Notes: generated by a model not told the origin, from the sequence alone. Counted from the first letter of the stretch, positions 1 to 10,910 are shown. The stretch is DNA of 64,000 nucleotides from Thiopseudomonas sp964394445 (GCA_964394445.1 CAYMXO010000006.1:6218-70217); one strand, 5' to 3'. Made by a program: numbers and translations.

Positions 1-255
1 TAGGTTCTGATTGAAAATGACCAGCTCAACGGCCTGGTCTTCTATCTGTCGGGCCAGCTCGTCAACCTTGCCAGCACCAATAAGAAATCGTGCGGTCGGC
101 TGATGCAGCATCACCCTGACCAGTTCGACCACTTCCGCACCGGCGGACAAAGCCAGCTCCATGAACTCGGCAGGGTCAGTATGCTCGTCAGTGCGCACAC
201 CATCCAGATGTACCAGTAATGTGCGCTCTGCCTGTTGCTCTTGTGCAGGGCTCAA
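1..255 (-). CDS. hflX: HflX ribosome-splitting GTPase, 5' part only (cut by window edge)
   Basis: Only the first 85 codons lie in the window; the GTPase domain is beyond position 1. The visible part is the HflX N-terminal domain, with the family stretch HQPTARFLIGAGKVDEL and then the start of the region leading to VIFNQNL. HflX splits stalled or stressed 70S ribosomes in the cytoplasm. The start chosen is TTG at 255, with AAAGGG about nine bases upstream. Further upstream in frame a TAA at 268-270 (the hfq stop codon region) closes the frame and no ATG or GTG precedes it. It follows hfq by 12 bases on the same strand, the usual hfq-hflX arrangement, so co-transcription is likely. The start codon is the least certain point. 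Confidence 0.88.
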   Translation of the reverse strand, partial: MSPAQEQQAERTLLVHLDGVRTDEHTDPAEFMELALSAGAEVVELVRVMLHQPTARFLIGAGKVDELARQIEDQAVELVIFNQNL

Positions 256-267
256 GATATGAACCCT

Positions 268-519
268 TTATTCATCAACCGGATTGTCCTGCTCTTCGTC
301 CGGTCCGGGCAGGCGCACCGGGCGGCTTGGCACCACGGTAGACACTGCGTGCTTGTAAACCATTTGGCTGACGGTATTCTTCAGCAGAATGACAAACTGG
401 TCGAATGACTCGATCTGTCCTTGCAGCTTGATGCCGTTGACCAGGTAGATGGAGACGGGGATGCGCTCCTTGCGCAGCAGGTTGAGGTAAGGGTCTTGTA
501 AGCTGTGCCCTTTTGACAT
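268..519 (-). CDS. hfq: RNA chaperone Hfq
   Basis: This 83-residue protein matches Hfq along its whole length: the N-terminus MSKGHSLQDPYLNLLRKE, the Sm1 strand region IPVSIYLVNGIKLQGQIESF, and the Sm2 motif YKHAVSTVVPSR. The C-terminal tail is short (about 15 residues), as in Pseudomonas rather than Escherichia coli. Hfq is a hexameric ring that pairs small RNAs with mRNAs. An in-frame ATG lies two codons upstream at 525, but GGAG is only three bases from it and nine bases from the ATG at 519. The latter also gives the normal family N-terminus, so 519 is preferred. The gene lies between miaA and hflX on the same strand. Confidence 0.97.
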   Translation of the reverse strand: MSKGHSLQDPYLNLLRKERIPVSIYLVNGIKLQGQIESFDQFVILLKNTVSQMVYKHAVSTVVPSRPVRLPGPDEEQDNPVDE

Positions 520-604
520 GATCATGTACTCCAGGTAAGGAAAAATAGTGCGGCAGTGTCAATTCACATGCTGCAAAGGTGGACTCCGGTTAAATGGCGT
601 CCGG

Positions 605-1549
605 TTATAGTTTTTTCAAGACCTGCGCAAGCGGGTCGGGATCAAGGCTGTCAATCCACTCCAGCTCTTGCCAGCTGCGCAGCCAGGTGAATTGCCGTTT
701 GGCCAGCTGCCGGGTAGCGGCAATCCCCTTGTCACGCATTGTCTGATAGCTATCGAGTCCGTGCAGATAGTCCCAGACTTGCCGATAGCCTACCGCGCGC
801 ATTGACGGCAAACCTGCATGCAGATCGCCACGACGCACCAGCTGTTCGACCTCTTCGACAAAGCCTTGTTCCAGCATCTGCTCAAAACGCATGGCGATGC
901 GTTGGTGCAACAGCTCCCGCGACTGCGGCGCAATGGCAAATGCATGCACAGTATAGGGCAAATTGGTGCTTTGTGCTTTCTGCTGTTGCTGACGCTGGCG
1001 GTGCCAGCTCATGCTTTTTCCACTAACCAGCCAAACCTCGAGCGCACGCAGAATTCTCTGGCTGTCGTTAACGTGAATGCGCTGTGCCGACTCAGGATCT
1101 ACCCGCTGCAACTCCTCGTGCAGACGCTGCAGGCCTTCCGCCTGCAGGCGCAGCTCCAGCTGCTGGCGCACCCCGGTATCAGCCGCCGGCATTTCGGCCA
1201 GCCCTTCCAGCAAAGCCCGGTAATACAGCATGGTGCCACCAACCAGCACCGGCAATTCGCCACGCTCCACTGCCGCGGCCATCAGCCGCAAGGCATCCTG
1301 GCGAAACTGCGCAGCCGAATAGCTTTCCAGCGGATCCAGAATATCGACCAGTGCGTGCGGATAGCGCGCCAAAACTTCCGCTTCCGGCTTGGCCGTTCCG
1401 ATATCCATGCCCCGGTAGATCAGCGCGGAATCCACGCTGATCAGGCTACAAGGACGTTCTTCGGCCAGCGCCAGCGCCAGGTCGGTCTTGCCTGCCGCTG
1501 TCGGCCCCATCAGGAATACCGCCTGTGCCCGAGCGGCAGTCTGATTCAT
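605..1549 (-). CDS. miaA: tRNA dimethylallyltransferase MiaA
   Basis: The product has 314 residues, normal for MiaA. It transfers a dimethylallyl group to N6 of A37 in tRNAs that read codons starting with U. The P-loop GPTAAGKT sits at residues 15-22, followed by the DSALIYRGMDIGTAKP substrate region and the VGGTMLYYRALLEGL motif. A later block, QRILRALEVWLVSGKSMS, is also typical. AGGAG nine bases before the ATG at 1549 supports the start. It sits upstream of hfq on the same strand, as in many gammaproteobacteria. The common upstream partner mutL is missing here; a YajG-type lipoprotein gene precedes it instead. Confidence 0.96.
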   Translation of the reverse strand: MNQTAARAQAVFLMGPTAAGKTDLALALAEERPCSLISVDSALIYRGMDIGTAKPEAEVLARYPHALVDILDPLESYSAAQFRQDALRLMAAAVERGELPVLVGGTMLYYRALLEGLAEMPAADTGVRQQLELRLQAEGLQRLHEELQRVDPESAQRIHVNDSQRILRALEVWLVSGKSMSWHRQRQQQQKAQSTNLPYTVHAFAIAPQSRELLHQRIAMRFEQMLEQGFVEEVEQLVRRGDLHAGLPSMRAVGYRQVWDYLHGLDSYQTMRDKGIAATRQLAKRQFTWLRSWQELEWIDSLDPDPLAQVLKKL

Positions 1550-1581
1550 CGCGGCATGCTCCTGCAGTACAAAACGGCTGA

Positions 1582-2169
1582 CTAACGCGCCAGAAACTGG
1601 CTGATGCCGGGATCATCGAATACCCGTTGCAGTGCATCGCTCATGATGGTGCTGACCAGCTGATCATTGGTCCTGTCAGTGGGCGGTTTGACAAATTTTT
1701 TCTTCAGCTTGGCGGTGTAGCTGCCTTCATAGTTGCGACCATCCTTGCGCAGCCGGACCAGGTAAGTTGCTGTCAGCTGCACCTCACTCATCACCGTGCG
1801 GCCTTCGCCTACCGCGTAGGTCAGTCCGGTAACCTGAAGATCAAACACAGCCGGCGCCTGCCCCTGCGGCACAATATTGAAGCCTCGCATGCGCAAACCG
1901 GCCTCGGTTTCCGCCTGCAGGCGCGGCAGGAATGAGCGGCCTTCAACGCTCAGGTCATTACTGCCCTCATACAGCCCGCCGCGGCTGCCCAGCACCGGGC
2001 TGCTACGCCCGTCACTGACATGAACACTGACGGTCTGGCCCTGGGCGACCGGAGTCAGCTGTCCGCTCAGTCGTGGTTCGGGGCTGGCCAGTTGCGGGCT
2101 CAGCCCGCATGCGGCCAGGCTGCCCAGCATGGCGACGACGGCCAGTATTCTTGTAATTGCATAGTGCAT
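1582..2169 (-). CDS. yajG: YajG family lipoprotein
   Basis: This 195-residue protein starts with a lipoprotein signal peptide; the lipobox LAAC puts the acylated cysteine at residue 21. The mature part, with VSVHVSDGRSSPVLGSRGG near the start and a domain ending in TIMSDALQRVFDDPGISQFL, resembles the YajG/DUF799-like family of uncharacterised periplasmic lipoproteins. The role is unknown in the family. GGAG eight bases before the ATG at 2169 supports the start. It lies 34 bases after yajQ and 32 bases before miaA, all on the minus strand. Membrane attachment is firm; the family name is moderately sure. Confidence 0.8.
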   Translation of the reverse strand: MHYAITRILAVVAMLGSLAACGLSPQLASPEPRLSGQLTPVAQGQTVSVHVSDGRSSPVLGSRGGLYEGSNDLSVEGRSFLPRLQAETEAGLRMRGFNIVPQGQAPAVFDLQVTGLTYAVGEGRTVMSEVQLTATYLVRLRKDGRNYEGSYTAKLKKKFVKPPTDRTNDQLVSTIMSDALQRVFDDPGISQFLAR

Positions 2170-2203
2170 CCGGCTTTCTCCGTATCTGTCTTGAAATGAT
2201 CAA

Positions 2204-2683
2204 TCAGTCGCGAAAATTAGTGAATTGCAGCGGCATACCCAGCGACTGGCCACGCAACAGGGCCATGACTTCCTGCAGGTCGTCTCGTTTTTTGCCGGTG
2301 ACACGAACCTGCTCACCCTGAATTGACGCCTGCACCTTGAGTTTGCTGTCCTTGATCAGGCCAACGATTTTCTTTGCCAGTTCCTTGTCGATGCCTTCGC
2401 GCAAGACGAGCTCCTGCTTCATTTCCTTGCCGGAGGCGTAAGGTTCTTTCTGCTCAATACACTGAATGTCCAGCTTGCGTTTGACCATCGCCAGATGAAT
2501 GATCTCAATCAGCTGCGCAAGCATGAAGTCTGCCTCCGCAGTCAGGTGGATAACCTTGTCCTTCAGCTCCAGACCGGCTTTGCCGCGCAGGTCATAGCGC
2601 CGCTCCAGCTCCTTGGCCGCGTTATCCACGGCATTGGTTACTTCGTGCTTGTCGAGCTCTGACACCACATCAAAAGAAGGCAT
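2204..2683 (-). CDS. yajQ: YajQ family nucleotide (cyclic di-GMP) binding protein
   Basis: The 159-residue product begins MPSFDVVSELDKHEVTNAVD and contains ELERRYDLRGKAGLELKD, both hallmarks of YajQ. YajQ proteins form two ferredoxin-like domains; members in Xanthomonas and Pseudomonas bind cyclic di-GMP and act with transcription factors. The ATG at 2683 is preferred over an upstream in-frame ATG at 2695, because GGAG is seven bases away and the result matches the family N-terminus. The gene lies next to a response regulator with a degenerate GGDEF domain, transcribed divergently; this pairing is also seen in P. aeruginosa and may be meaningful for cyclic di-GMP signalling. Confidence 0.93.
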   Translation of the reverse strand: MPSFDVVSELDKHEVTNAVDNAAKELERRYDLRGKAGLELKDKVIHLTAEADFMLAQLIEIIHLAMVKRKLDIQCIEQKEPYASGKEMKQELVLREGIDKELAKKIVGLIKDSKLKVQASIQGEQVRVTGKKRDDLQEVMALLRGQSLGMPLQFTNFRD

Positions 2684-2891
2684 TGCAGTCTCCATTATCT
2701 AAACTGTTAAACAAGTCCGCCCATGGCACAGGCATCATGCTATCATTGACGGGAATACCCGGTTTCGCTTACGAATGTCCCAAGTATAACAAGTGTATAT
2801 CCAGGCTGTCGTACACCGATCTTGTTTGCTTGCACAAGTGTAACTTCTGCCCGCCGAACCGGGCTCCGATTTTTTACAGGTGCTCCCACCC

Positions 2892-3857
2892 ATGCCCAGC
2901 TCCAGCCTCAGTATTCTGGTTGTTGACGACACGAAGTTTTCCAGTGTCATGATCGGGCGAGCCCTCAACCAGGTTGGCTACAACGACATCCGCTATGCCA
3001 GCAGGGGCAGCGAAGCACTGGAGCTGCTACAGCAGCGTCCGGTGCAGCTGCTGCTGGCTGACTGGCTAATGCCGGAAATGGATGGCCTGGCCCTGACTTC
3101 ACTGGTTCGCGAGCAGGACCGGGAACGGGGTAATTATACCTACATCGTGTTGCTGACCGGGCGCGAAGGCGGCAACGCGCTGGCCCAGGCCTTCGAGCAA
3201 GGCGTTGATGACTTCATCAGCAAGAGCGACATGAACGAGCAGTTGATTCCTCGGGTCCGCGCGGCCGAACGGCTGTATCGCCACCTGCAGCAACTGCAGT
3301 TCCGTAACGCCTCCCTGCTGCAGAATCTGCACAAACTACAGGCCGGCAACATCCAGGATCCACTGACCCGGCTCGGCAACCAGCGCAGCCTCGACCGCAT
3401 GCTGGAAAAAAGCCTGAAACAACTGGAGTCCCGTGGCGGCACCCTTGGCCTGTTGTTATTCAACATCGACAACATGGCCAAGCTGCGCAACAGCTACGGC
3501 ATAGAAATACAAAAAGAGCTGCTGCGCACTGTTGGCCAGCGACTTGAACAGCTGGTACGCCCGCTTGACCACCTGGCCCGGCTGGACGGCAGCGAGTTTG
3601 CCCTGATTACCCTGGCCGAGCAAAGCCTCAACTACAACGCCGGCACCTACAAGCGCCTGCATGACGCGCTGAACCTGAAACCCTGCAAGACCAGCGTGGG
3701 TTTTCTGCACCTGGAAACCGCCATCAGCATGGTTACCCTGGATGCAAAGGCGCTCCCTACAACAGCTGCGCAGCTGCTTGAGCAGGCCCGTAACAACCTG
3801 CCAGCGGCCCGCGCCAGCCAGCGCATTACCCACCAGCACCTCGACCAGCCCGCATGA
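2892..3857 (+). CDS. Response regulator with degenerate GGDEF domain
   Basis: The 321-residue protein has a receiver domain at about 1-130: acidic pair D12-D13, phospho-acceptor D57 in LLLADWLMPEMDG, and a Thr/Lys region at LLTGREGG and SKSDMN. A short helical linker follows, then a GGDEF-like domain from about 155, starting DPLTRLGNQRSLDRML. The active-site motif reads DGSEF at 232-236 instead of GGDEF, so diguanylate cyclase activity is probably lost and the domain may bind GTP or act as a scaffold. A GTG at 2880 would add four residues, but the ATG at 2892 fits the AGGTG element better. Its stop overlaps the next start as ATGA. The sensor kinase is not in the window. Confidence 0.85.
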   Translation: MPSSSLSILVVDDTKFSSVMIGRALNQVGYNDIRYASRGSEALELLQQRPVQLLLADWLMPEMDGLALTSLVREQDRERGNYTYIVLLTGREGGNALAQAFEQGVDDFISKSDMNEQLIPRVRAAERLYRHLQQLQFRNASLLQNLHKLQAGNIQDPLTRLGNQRSLDRMLEKSLKQLESRGGTLGLLLFNIDNMAKLRNSYGIEIQKELLRTVGQRLEQLVRPLDHLARLDGSEFALITLAEQSLNYNAGTYKRLHDALNLKPCKTSVGFLHLETAISMVTLDAKALPTTAAQLLEQARNNLPAARASQRITHQHLDQPA

Positions 3858-4771
3858 GCTGGCACATCCTGGGAGCCGGCAGCATGGGTTGCCTGTGGGC
3901 TGCCCGCCTACAGCTGGCCGGCGAAGACGTGCGGCTGATCTTGCGACCCAGGCGGCTGGCAGAGTTTCGCTCCGCCGGCAACCGGATGCTTTTTACTGAC
4001 CTGCACCAGCAGGAGCATCAACTGACAGTTCCCGCCGAAACGGCAGACACCACTCAACCGGTACAACAACTGATACTGGCCTGCAAGGCTTACTCGGCAG
4101 CTGCTGCTGTTGCCGGGATCCGTCACCGGCTGGCGGCTGGCAGCCAGATCATCCTGCTGCAAAACGGCATCGGCAGCCAGCAGGAAGTCAGCAACATCCT
4201 GCCACAAGCAAATATCCTGCTGGCCAGTTCTACCGAGGGTGCCTGGCTGGCAGACAGCTTTCGCTGCACCCATGCAGGACAGGGGCAAACCCTGCTTGGC
4301 AACCTGACGGGCACCGGCCCGGCTCCGTCCTGGCTTGCGCGGCTGAACAATGCCGGCATTCCCTGTCAGTGGCACACGGATATCAACACGGTGCTGTGGC
4401 GCAAACTGGCCATCAACTGCATGATCAACCCCCTGACCGTCATCCATGGCTGTCGAAATGGCGAGCTGAGGCAGCATCTTCCACACATCCGGCAACTGGC
4501 TGACGAACTCCAGCGGCTGCTACAGGCAGCCGGCCACCCCTCAGTTGCTCAGAACCTGTTTGCGGTGGCGAACCAGGTCATTACCGATACGGCCAACAAC
4601 ACCTCGTCCATGCTGCAAGACGTGCAACAGGGCCGTCGCACCGAAATCAGCTACATCACCGGCTTTGCGGTACAGCAATGCGCTGCCCTCGGTGTGCCGC
4701 ATCCGCAATTGCTGTCACTGCACCGGACGTTGCAAGAGCGCCTGGTCAAACTGGGCCTGCCCCCTGACTGA
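3854..4771 (+). CDS. panE: Putative 2-dehydropantoate 2-reductase (ketopantoate reductase)
   Basis: The 305-residue product matches the ApbA/PanE family. These enzymes use NADPH to reduce 2-dehydropantoate to pantoate for pantothenate and CoA synthesis. The Rossmann motif GAGSMG is at residues 7-12. The conserved LACKAYS segment, LLQNGIGSQ and the catalytic-helix region LWRKLAINCMINPLTVI are all present, followed by the C-terminal SSMLQDVQQGRRTEI block. The ATG overlaps the response regulator stop by four bases (ATGA), so the two are translationally coupled. Many genomes carry several PanE-like proteins with other substrates, so the exact substrate is inferred. Confidence 0.85.
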   Translation: MSWHILGAGSMGCLWAARLQLAGEDVRLILRPRRLAEFRSAGNRMLFTDLHQQEHQLTVPAETADTTQPVQQLILACKAYSAAAAVAGIRHRLAAGSQIILLQNGIGSQQEVSNILPQANILLASSTEGAWLADSFRCTHAGQGQTLLGNLTGTGPAPSWLARLNNAGIPCQWHTDINTVLWRKLAINCMINPLTVIHGCRNGELRQHLPHIRQLADELQRLLQAAGHPSVAQNLFAVANQVITDTANNTSSMLQDVQQGRRTEISYITGFAVQQCAALGVPHPQLLSLHRTLQERLVKLGLPPD

Positions 4772-4895
4772 TACGGCCCTGTACGTTTGCAGTTCACGGC
4801 AAAACAACCCACACTGGCCGCCGGATTATTTGCCATGCCTTGTGCGGCCCGCCATGCCGACACATATTTTCCTTTTCGCATGCAGTGGAGACCCC

Positions 4896-5477
4896 ATGGG
4901 ACACAGAATCAGCAAGGTATATACCAAGACCGGCGATGACGGCCTCAGCGGTCTGGCCGACGGCACACGGCTGCCGAAAAGCCACCCGCGGTTTGAAGCG
5001 ATGGGCGCGCTGGACCAGCTCAACAGCCAGCTGGGGCTGTTGTTGGCCCAGCTGCAGCAGGAAGGCGGTAACCGGCCGGAACTGCAGGACGTCATCACTG
5101 CGCTGGCTCCCTGGCAGCACATCCTGTTTGACCTGGGCGGCGAACTGGCCATGCCGCAATACCAGGTGGTGCAGCCGGCACACACCGAACAGCTGGAACA
5201 ACAGATTGACCGCTGGACGGCACAGTTGCCGCCATTGAAAGATTTCATCCTGCCCGGGGGCTCGGTGCTGATTGCCCAGGCGCACCTGTGTCGCTGCGAA
5301 GCCCGCACCGCCGAACGCCGCTGCCAGCAGCTACACAAACTTGAACCACAACGAGCCGCGGTACTGGCGTTTGTCAACCGCTTGTCCGACCTGTTTTTTG
5401 TCGTGGCGCGCATCATTGCCCTGCATCAGGGGTGTGGCGAGGTGCTTTGGCAGGCCCAGCCGGCACCGCAACACTAA
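4896..5477 (+). CDS. Cob(I)alamin adenosyltransferase, PduO type
   Basis: The 193-residue protein starts with SKVYTKTGDDGLSGLADG, the ATP-binding N-terminal motif of PduO-type adenosyltransferases, and ends with the family signature FVNRLSDLFFVVARI. It converts cob(I)alamin plus ATP to adenosylcobalamin. The reading frame is open further upstream, but the ATG at 4896 has GTGGAG five bases before it and gives the standard N-terminus. The stop shares one base with the next start (TAATG). No cobalamin synthesis gene is nearby, so it probably serves cofactor recycling or salvage. The 124 bases upstream hold no recognisable gene or cobalamin riboswitch. Confidence 0.93.
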   Translation: MGHRISKVYTKTGDDGLSGLADGTRLPKSHPRFEAMGALDQLNSQLGLLLAQLQQEGGNRPELQDVITALAPWQHILFDLGGELAMPQYQVVQPAHTEQLEQQIDRWTAQLPPLKDFILPGGSVLIAQAHLCRCEARTAERRCQQLHKLEPQRAAVLAFVNRLSDLFFVVARIIALHQGCGEVLWQAQPAPQH

Positions 5478-6424
5478 TGGCAGCGCAGAAGTCGGTTCAT
5501 GTGGCCGTGGCGGTGATCACCGCGGCCGATGGCAAAATCCTCCTCACCCGCCGTGCCCGTGATGTGCATCAGGGTGGATTGTGGGAGTTTCCTGGCGGCA
5601 AGTGCGAGCCGGGCGAGCCGGTTGTCCATGCACTGCAGCGCGAGCTGCGGGAAGAGCTGGACATCGAGGTGACTGCCAGCGAGCCGCTGATCCGCATCCC
5701 CTACCAGTATCCGGACCTGCATGTGCTGCTCGACGTGCACCTTGTCACGGCCTATCGCGGCGAGCCCCGCGGCGCCGAAGGCCAGCCCATGCAATGGGTA
5801 ACCGTACAGCAACTGGATCACATCCCCCTGCCGGCCGCCAACCGGCCCATTGTCCGGGCCGTGCAACTGCCCGGGCGCTATCTGGTCACGCCTGACCTTG
5901 CCGATACCGGCCTGCTGTACAGGGGTGTGCTGGCTGCTGCCAAACAGGGTGTCCGGCTGATTCAGCTGCGCGCACCGCTTCTGGCGCCTGATGCGTATCG
6001 GCAACTGGCAGGGCAGCTCCTGCAGGACCTGCCTGATTACGTCCAGCTGCTGCTCAAGGGTAGCTTCGATGAAATAATGGCTCACCCCCGTGCCGGCTGG
6101 CACCTGACCAGCACCCAGTTGGTGGCCATGGCCGGGCAGCCCCGCCCGCTGCCGCAAGAACGTCTGCTGGCCGCTTCCTGTCATGATGCCAGCGAACTGC
6201 AACTGGCCGCCGCACTGGGCTGCGACTTTGCCACGCTATCACCGGTACTGGCCACGGCCAGTCACCCCGGCAGCCCTGCACTGGGCTGGGAGCAGGCGCA
6301 AGCGCTGGTACGGAAGGCGCAGCTGCCGGTGTATTTTCTCGGCGGCATGTCACCGGAAGAGATCAGCCAGGCGCGCCGCTGCGGAGGCCAGGGTATCGCT
6401 GCCATCCGCGGCCTGTGGCCATAG
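5477..6424 (+). CDS. Nudix hydrolase (MutT-like) fused to a ThiE/TenI-like domain
   Basis: The 315-residue protein has two domains. Residues 5-130 are a MutT-type Nudix domain with a complete Nudix box at about 41-62 (GGKCEPGE then RELREELD), expected to hydrolyse oxidised dGTP such as 8-oxo-dGTP. From about 135, ARYLVTPDL-type sequence begins a thiamine phosphate synthase-like barrel with RLIQLRAP and a C-terminal YFLGGMSPEEI. The phosphate-loop region reads FATLSPVLATASHPG rather than the usual GPIFPTPTK-type motif, and a true thiE lies at 51808-52440, so this barrel may have another role. The same fusion is standard in Pseudomonas (the PA4400 type). TAATG couples it to the gene before. Confidence 0.88.
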   Translation: MAAQKSVHVAVAVITAADGKILLTRRARDVHQGGLWEFPGGKCEPGEPVVHALQRELREELDIEVTASEPLIRIPYQYPDLHVLLDVHLVTAYRGEPRGAEGQPMQWVTVQQLDHIPLPAANRPIVRAVQLPGRYLVTPDLADTGLLYRGVLAAAKQGVRLIQLRAPLLAPDAYRQLAGQLLQDLPDYVQLLLKGSFDEIMAHPRAGWHLTSTQLVAMAGQPRPLPQERLLAASCHDASELQLAAALGCDFATLSPVLATASHPGSPALGWEQAQALVRKAQLPVYFLGGMSPEEISQARRCGGQGIAAIRGLWP

Positions 6425-6431
6425 TTGCCAT

Positions 6432-6615
6432 CCTGTACGAAGGAACTTGCCCCCGTGAAGCCAGGGGCACGCCTGTTCGCGACTGAAGTCGCTCCTAACA
6501 GCAGCCCGCGCACATGCCCGGTCACGCCACCCTGTACGAAGGGGCTTGCCCCCTGAGAAGTACCGGATACTGCTGTCAGATGCCCTGTAGCGGAGAGCTG
6601 TGCTCTCCATCGCGA
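6432..6615. repeat. Cluster of REP-like palindromes between convergent genes
   Basis: Four short palindromic units fill the gap between the Nudix fusion and argJ. Two belong to a CTGTACGAAGGGGCTTGCCC type (6432-6458, degenerate; 6531-6556, complete). One is the TTCGCGACTGAAGTCGCTCC type (6474-6500). One is a GGAGAGC-loop-GCTCTCC variant (6585-6615). The first two types recur at 57703-57931 and 59761-60025. They lie between convergent genes, where they could fold into hairpins and act as transcript ends. No transposase (RAYT) gene is in the window. Confidence 0.8.
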
Positions 6616-6643
6616 CCACAGCATGGCCTGGGACAACCGGCAA

Positions 6644-7858
6644 TCAGGTGCGGTACTCGGCGTTGATGCGTACGTACTCGTGCGACAGGTCGCTGGTCCA
6701 GATGGTTTCACTGCAATCGCCACGTCCCAGCTCGATGCGGATGAGGATTTCTTCCTGCTGCATCACCGCTGCGCCCTGCTCTTCCGTGTAACTTGCGGCA
6801 CGGCCGCCATCGCGGACGATGCACACATCATCCAGAAATACATTGACCTTTTCCTGCTCAAGCCCCGGTACGCCGGCATAACCGACAGCGGCCACGATGC
6901 GGCCCCAGTTTGGATCGGAGGCAAACAGCGCTGTCTTGATCAGTGGCGAATGCGCTACGGCATAGGCCACATCCAGACATTCCTGCGCATTGGCGCCCTG
7001 CTCCACCTGCACCGTGACAAACTTGGTGGCGCCCTCGCCGTCACGCACAATGGCCTGTGCCAGCTGCATCGCCACGGCACAAACGCTATCGCGCAACTTC
7101 TGGTACAGCTCACCCGACTGGCTATCAATCAGCTCACCGGTCTGACCGGTGGCAATCAGCATGAAGCTGTCGTTGGTAGAAGTATCGCCATCAATGGTGA
7201 TGCGGTTAAAAGACAGGTTGGCCGCTTCCCTGACCAGTGCCTGCAAGACCGGCGCACTGACTTTCGCATCCGTCGCCACATAACCCAGCATGGTGGCCAT
7301 GTTGGGACGAATCATGCCCGCACCCTTGCTGATGCCGGTTACGGTGAAGGTTTCGCCCCCATGCTGAAACTGCTGGCTGGCCCCTTTGGGCAGGGTATCG
7401 GTGGTCATGATGCCTTCACCGGCCAGCGGCCAGTTGTCCTCGCGCAGGTCGGCAATTGCCGCAGGCAACGCCGCGGTGATTTTTTCCACCGGCAGCGGCT
7501 CGCCAATGACGCCGGTAGAAAACGGCAAAACCTGCTCCACCGGCACCTGCAGGCTGTCGGCCACGGCCTGACAGACCGCCTGTGCGGCAGCCAGCCCGGG
7601 CTCGCCGGTGGCCGCATTGGCATTGCCGGTATTGGTGACCAGATAGCGTACCGGCTGGCCCAGACGCTGCTTGCACAGCTGTACCGGTGCAGCGCAAAAG
7701 GCGTTTTGCGTGAACACCCCGGCCACCCGGCTGCCTTCGGCGCAGCGCATCAGCACCAGGTCACGGCGACCCGCTTTTTTGATACCGGCACTGGCAATAC
7801 CCAGTGCAAAACCTTTAACCGGATGCATAACGGGCATCGCGCCCAGACCTACAGCCAT
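6644..7858 (-). CDS. argJ: Bifunctional glutamate N-acetyltransferase / ornithine acetyltransferase
   Basis: The 404-residue precursor is normal for ArgJ. It moves the acetyl group from N-acetylornithine to glutamate, recycling acetyl groups in arginine synthesis, and may also use acetyl-CoA. The self-cleavage site is the conserved ATML at about 188-191, where the threonine becomes the N-terminal nucleophile of the beta chain. Other signatures are VTNTGNANAATGEPG, STGVIGEPLP, ITIDGDTSTNDS and the C-terminal end ELGRGDCSETIWTSDLSHEYV. The frame is open to 7939, but GGGGAG six bases before the ATG at 7858 and the family N-terminus fix the start. It lies downstream of secA behind a terminator. 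Confidence 0.96.
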   Translation of the reverse strand: MAVGLGAMPVMHPVKGFALGIASAGIKKAGRRDLVLMRCAEGSRVAGVFTQNAFCAAPVQLCKQRLGQPVRYLVTNTGNANAATGEPGLAAAQAVCQAVADSLQVPVEQVLPFSTGVIGEPLPVEKITAALPAAIADLREDNWPLAGEGIMTTDTLPKGASQQFQHGGETFTVTGISKGAGMIRPNMATMLGYVATDAKVSAPVLQALVREAANLSFNRITIDGDTSTNDSFMLIATGQTGELIDSQSGELYQKLRDSVCAVAMQLAQAIVRDGEGATKFVTVQVEQGANAQECLDVAYAVAHSPLIKTALFASDPNWGRIVAAVGYAGVPGLEQEKVNVFLDDVCIVRDGGRAASYTEEQGAAVMQQEEILIRIELGRGDCSETIWTSDLSHEYVRINAEYRT

Positions 7859-7937
7859 GCTGATCTCCCCGCAGTGTTGGATAAAGCAGCTATCTTCATG
7901 GATTGGCCAGACGCTGGCAAGCACAACCTGCAGGCAC

Positions 7938-7965
7938 AAAAAAGGCGGGCCTGCGCCCGCCTTTT
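7938..7965 (-). terminator. Rho-independent terminator after secA
   Basis: Read on the minus strand, a GGCGGGC stem with a four-base loop and GCCCGCC is followed by a run of six T. It lies 13-40 bases past the secA stop codon and before argJ, so secA and argJ are probably separate transcripts. Confidence 0.85.
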
Positions 7966-7978
7966 GCTGTGTTGCCGG

Positions 7979-10729
<2,751 letters not shown>

Positions 10730-10910
10730 GGGTGTAAGGATTCCAGTCAGTTGAAGGCATGCCGCCGGCAACTCTGACGGACAATGCTGAAAATATAAAG
10801 CGCATATTCTACCTGTATTTATGCGCGATTGCAGCGGCATGAAAGGTTATACTGCGGACATGGAGCCTGCGGAGCGGACTTCAAGACGGACAATACTTTA
10901 AGGATGAATC

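Noticed and set aside
520..604. Sigma54 or sigma70 promoter between miaA and hfq
   Set aside because: TTGACA is present on the minus strand, but no -10 box lies at the proper distance, and no GG-N10-GC pattern was found.
4772..4895. Cobalamin riboswitch before the adenosyltransferase gene
   Set aside because: The 124-base gap is too short and lacks the conserved B12-box.
10730..10910. secM-like secretion monitor upstream of secA
   Set aside because: No ORF with a signal peptide or arrest motif lies there on the minus strand; the neighbour is divergent dciA.
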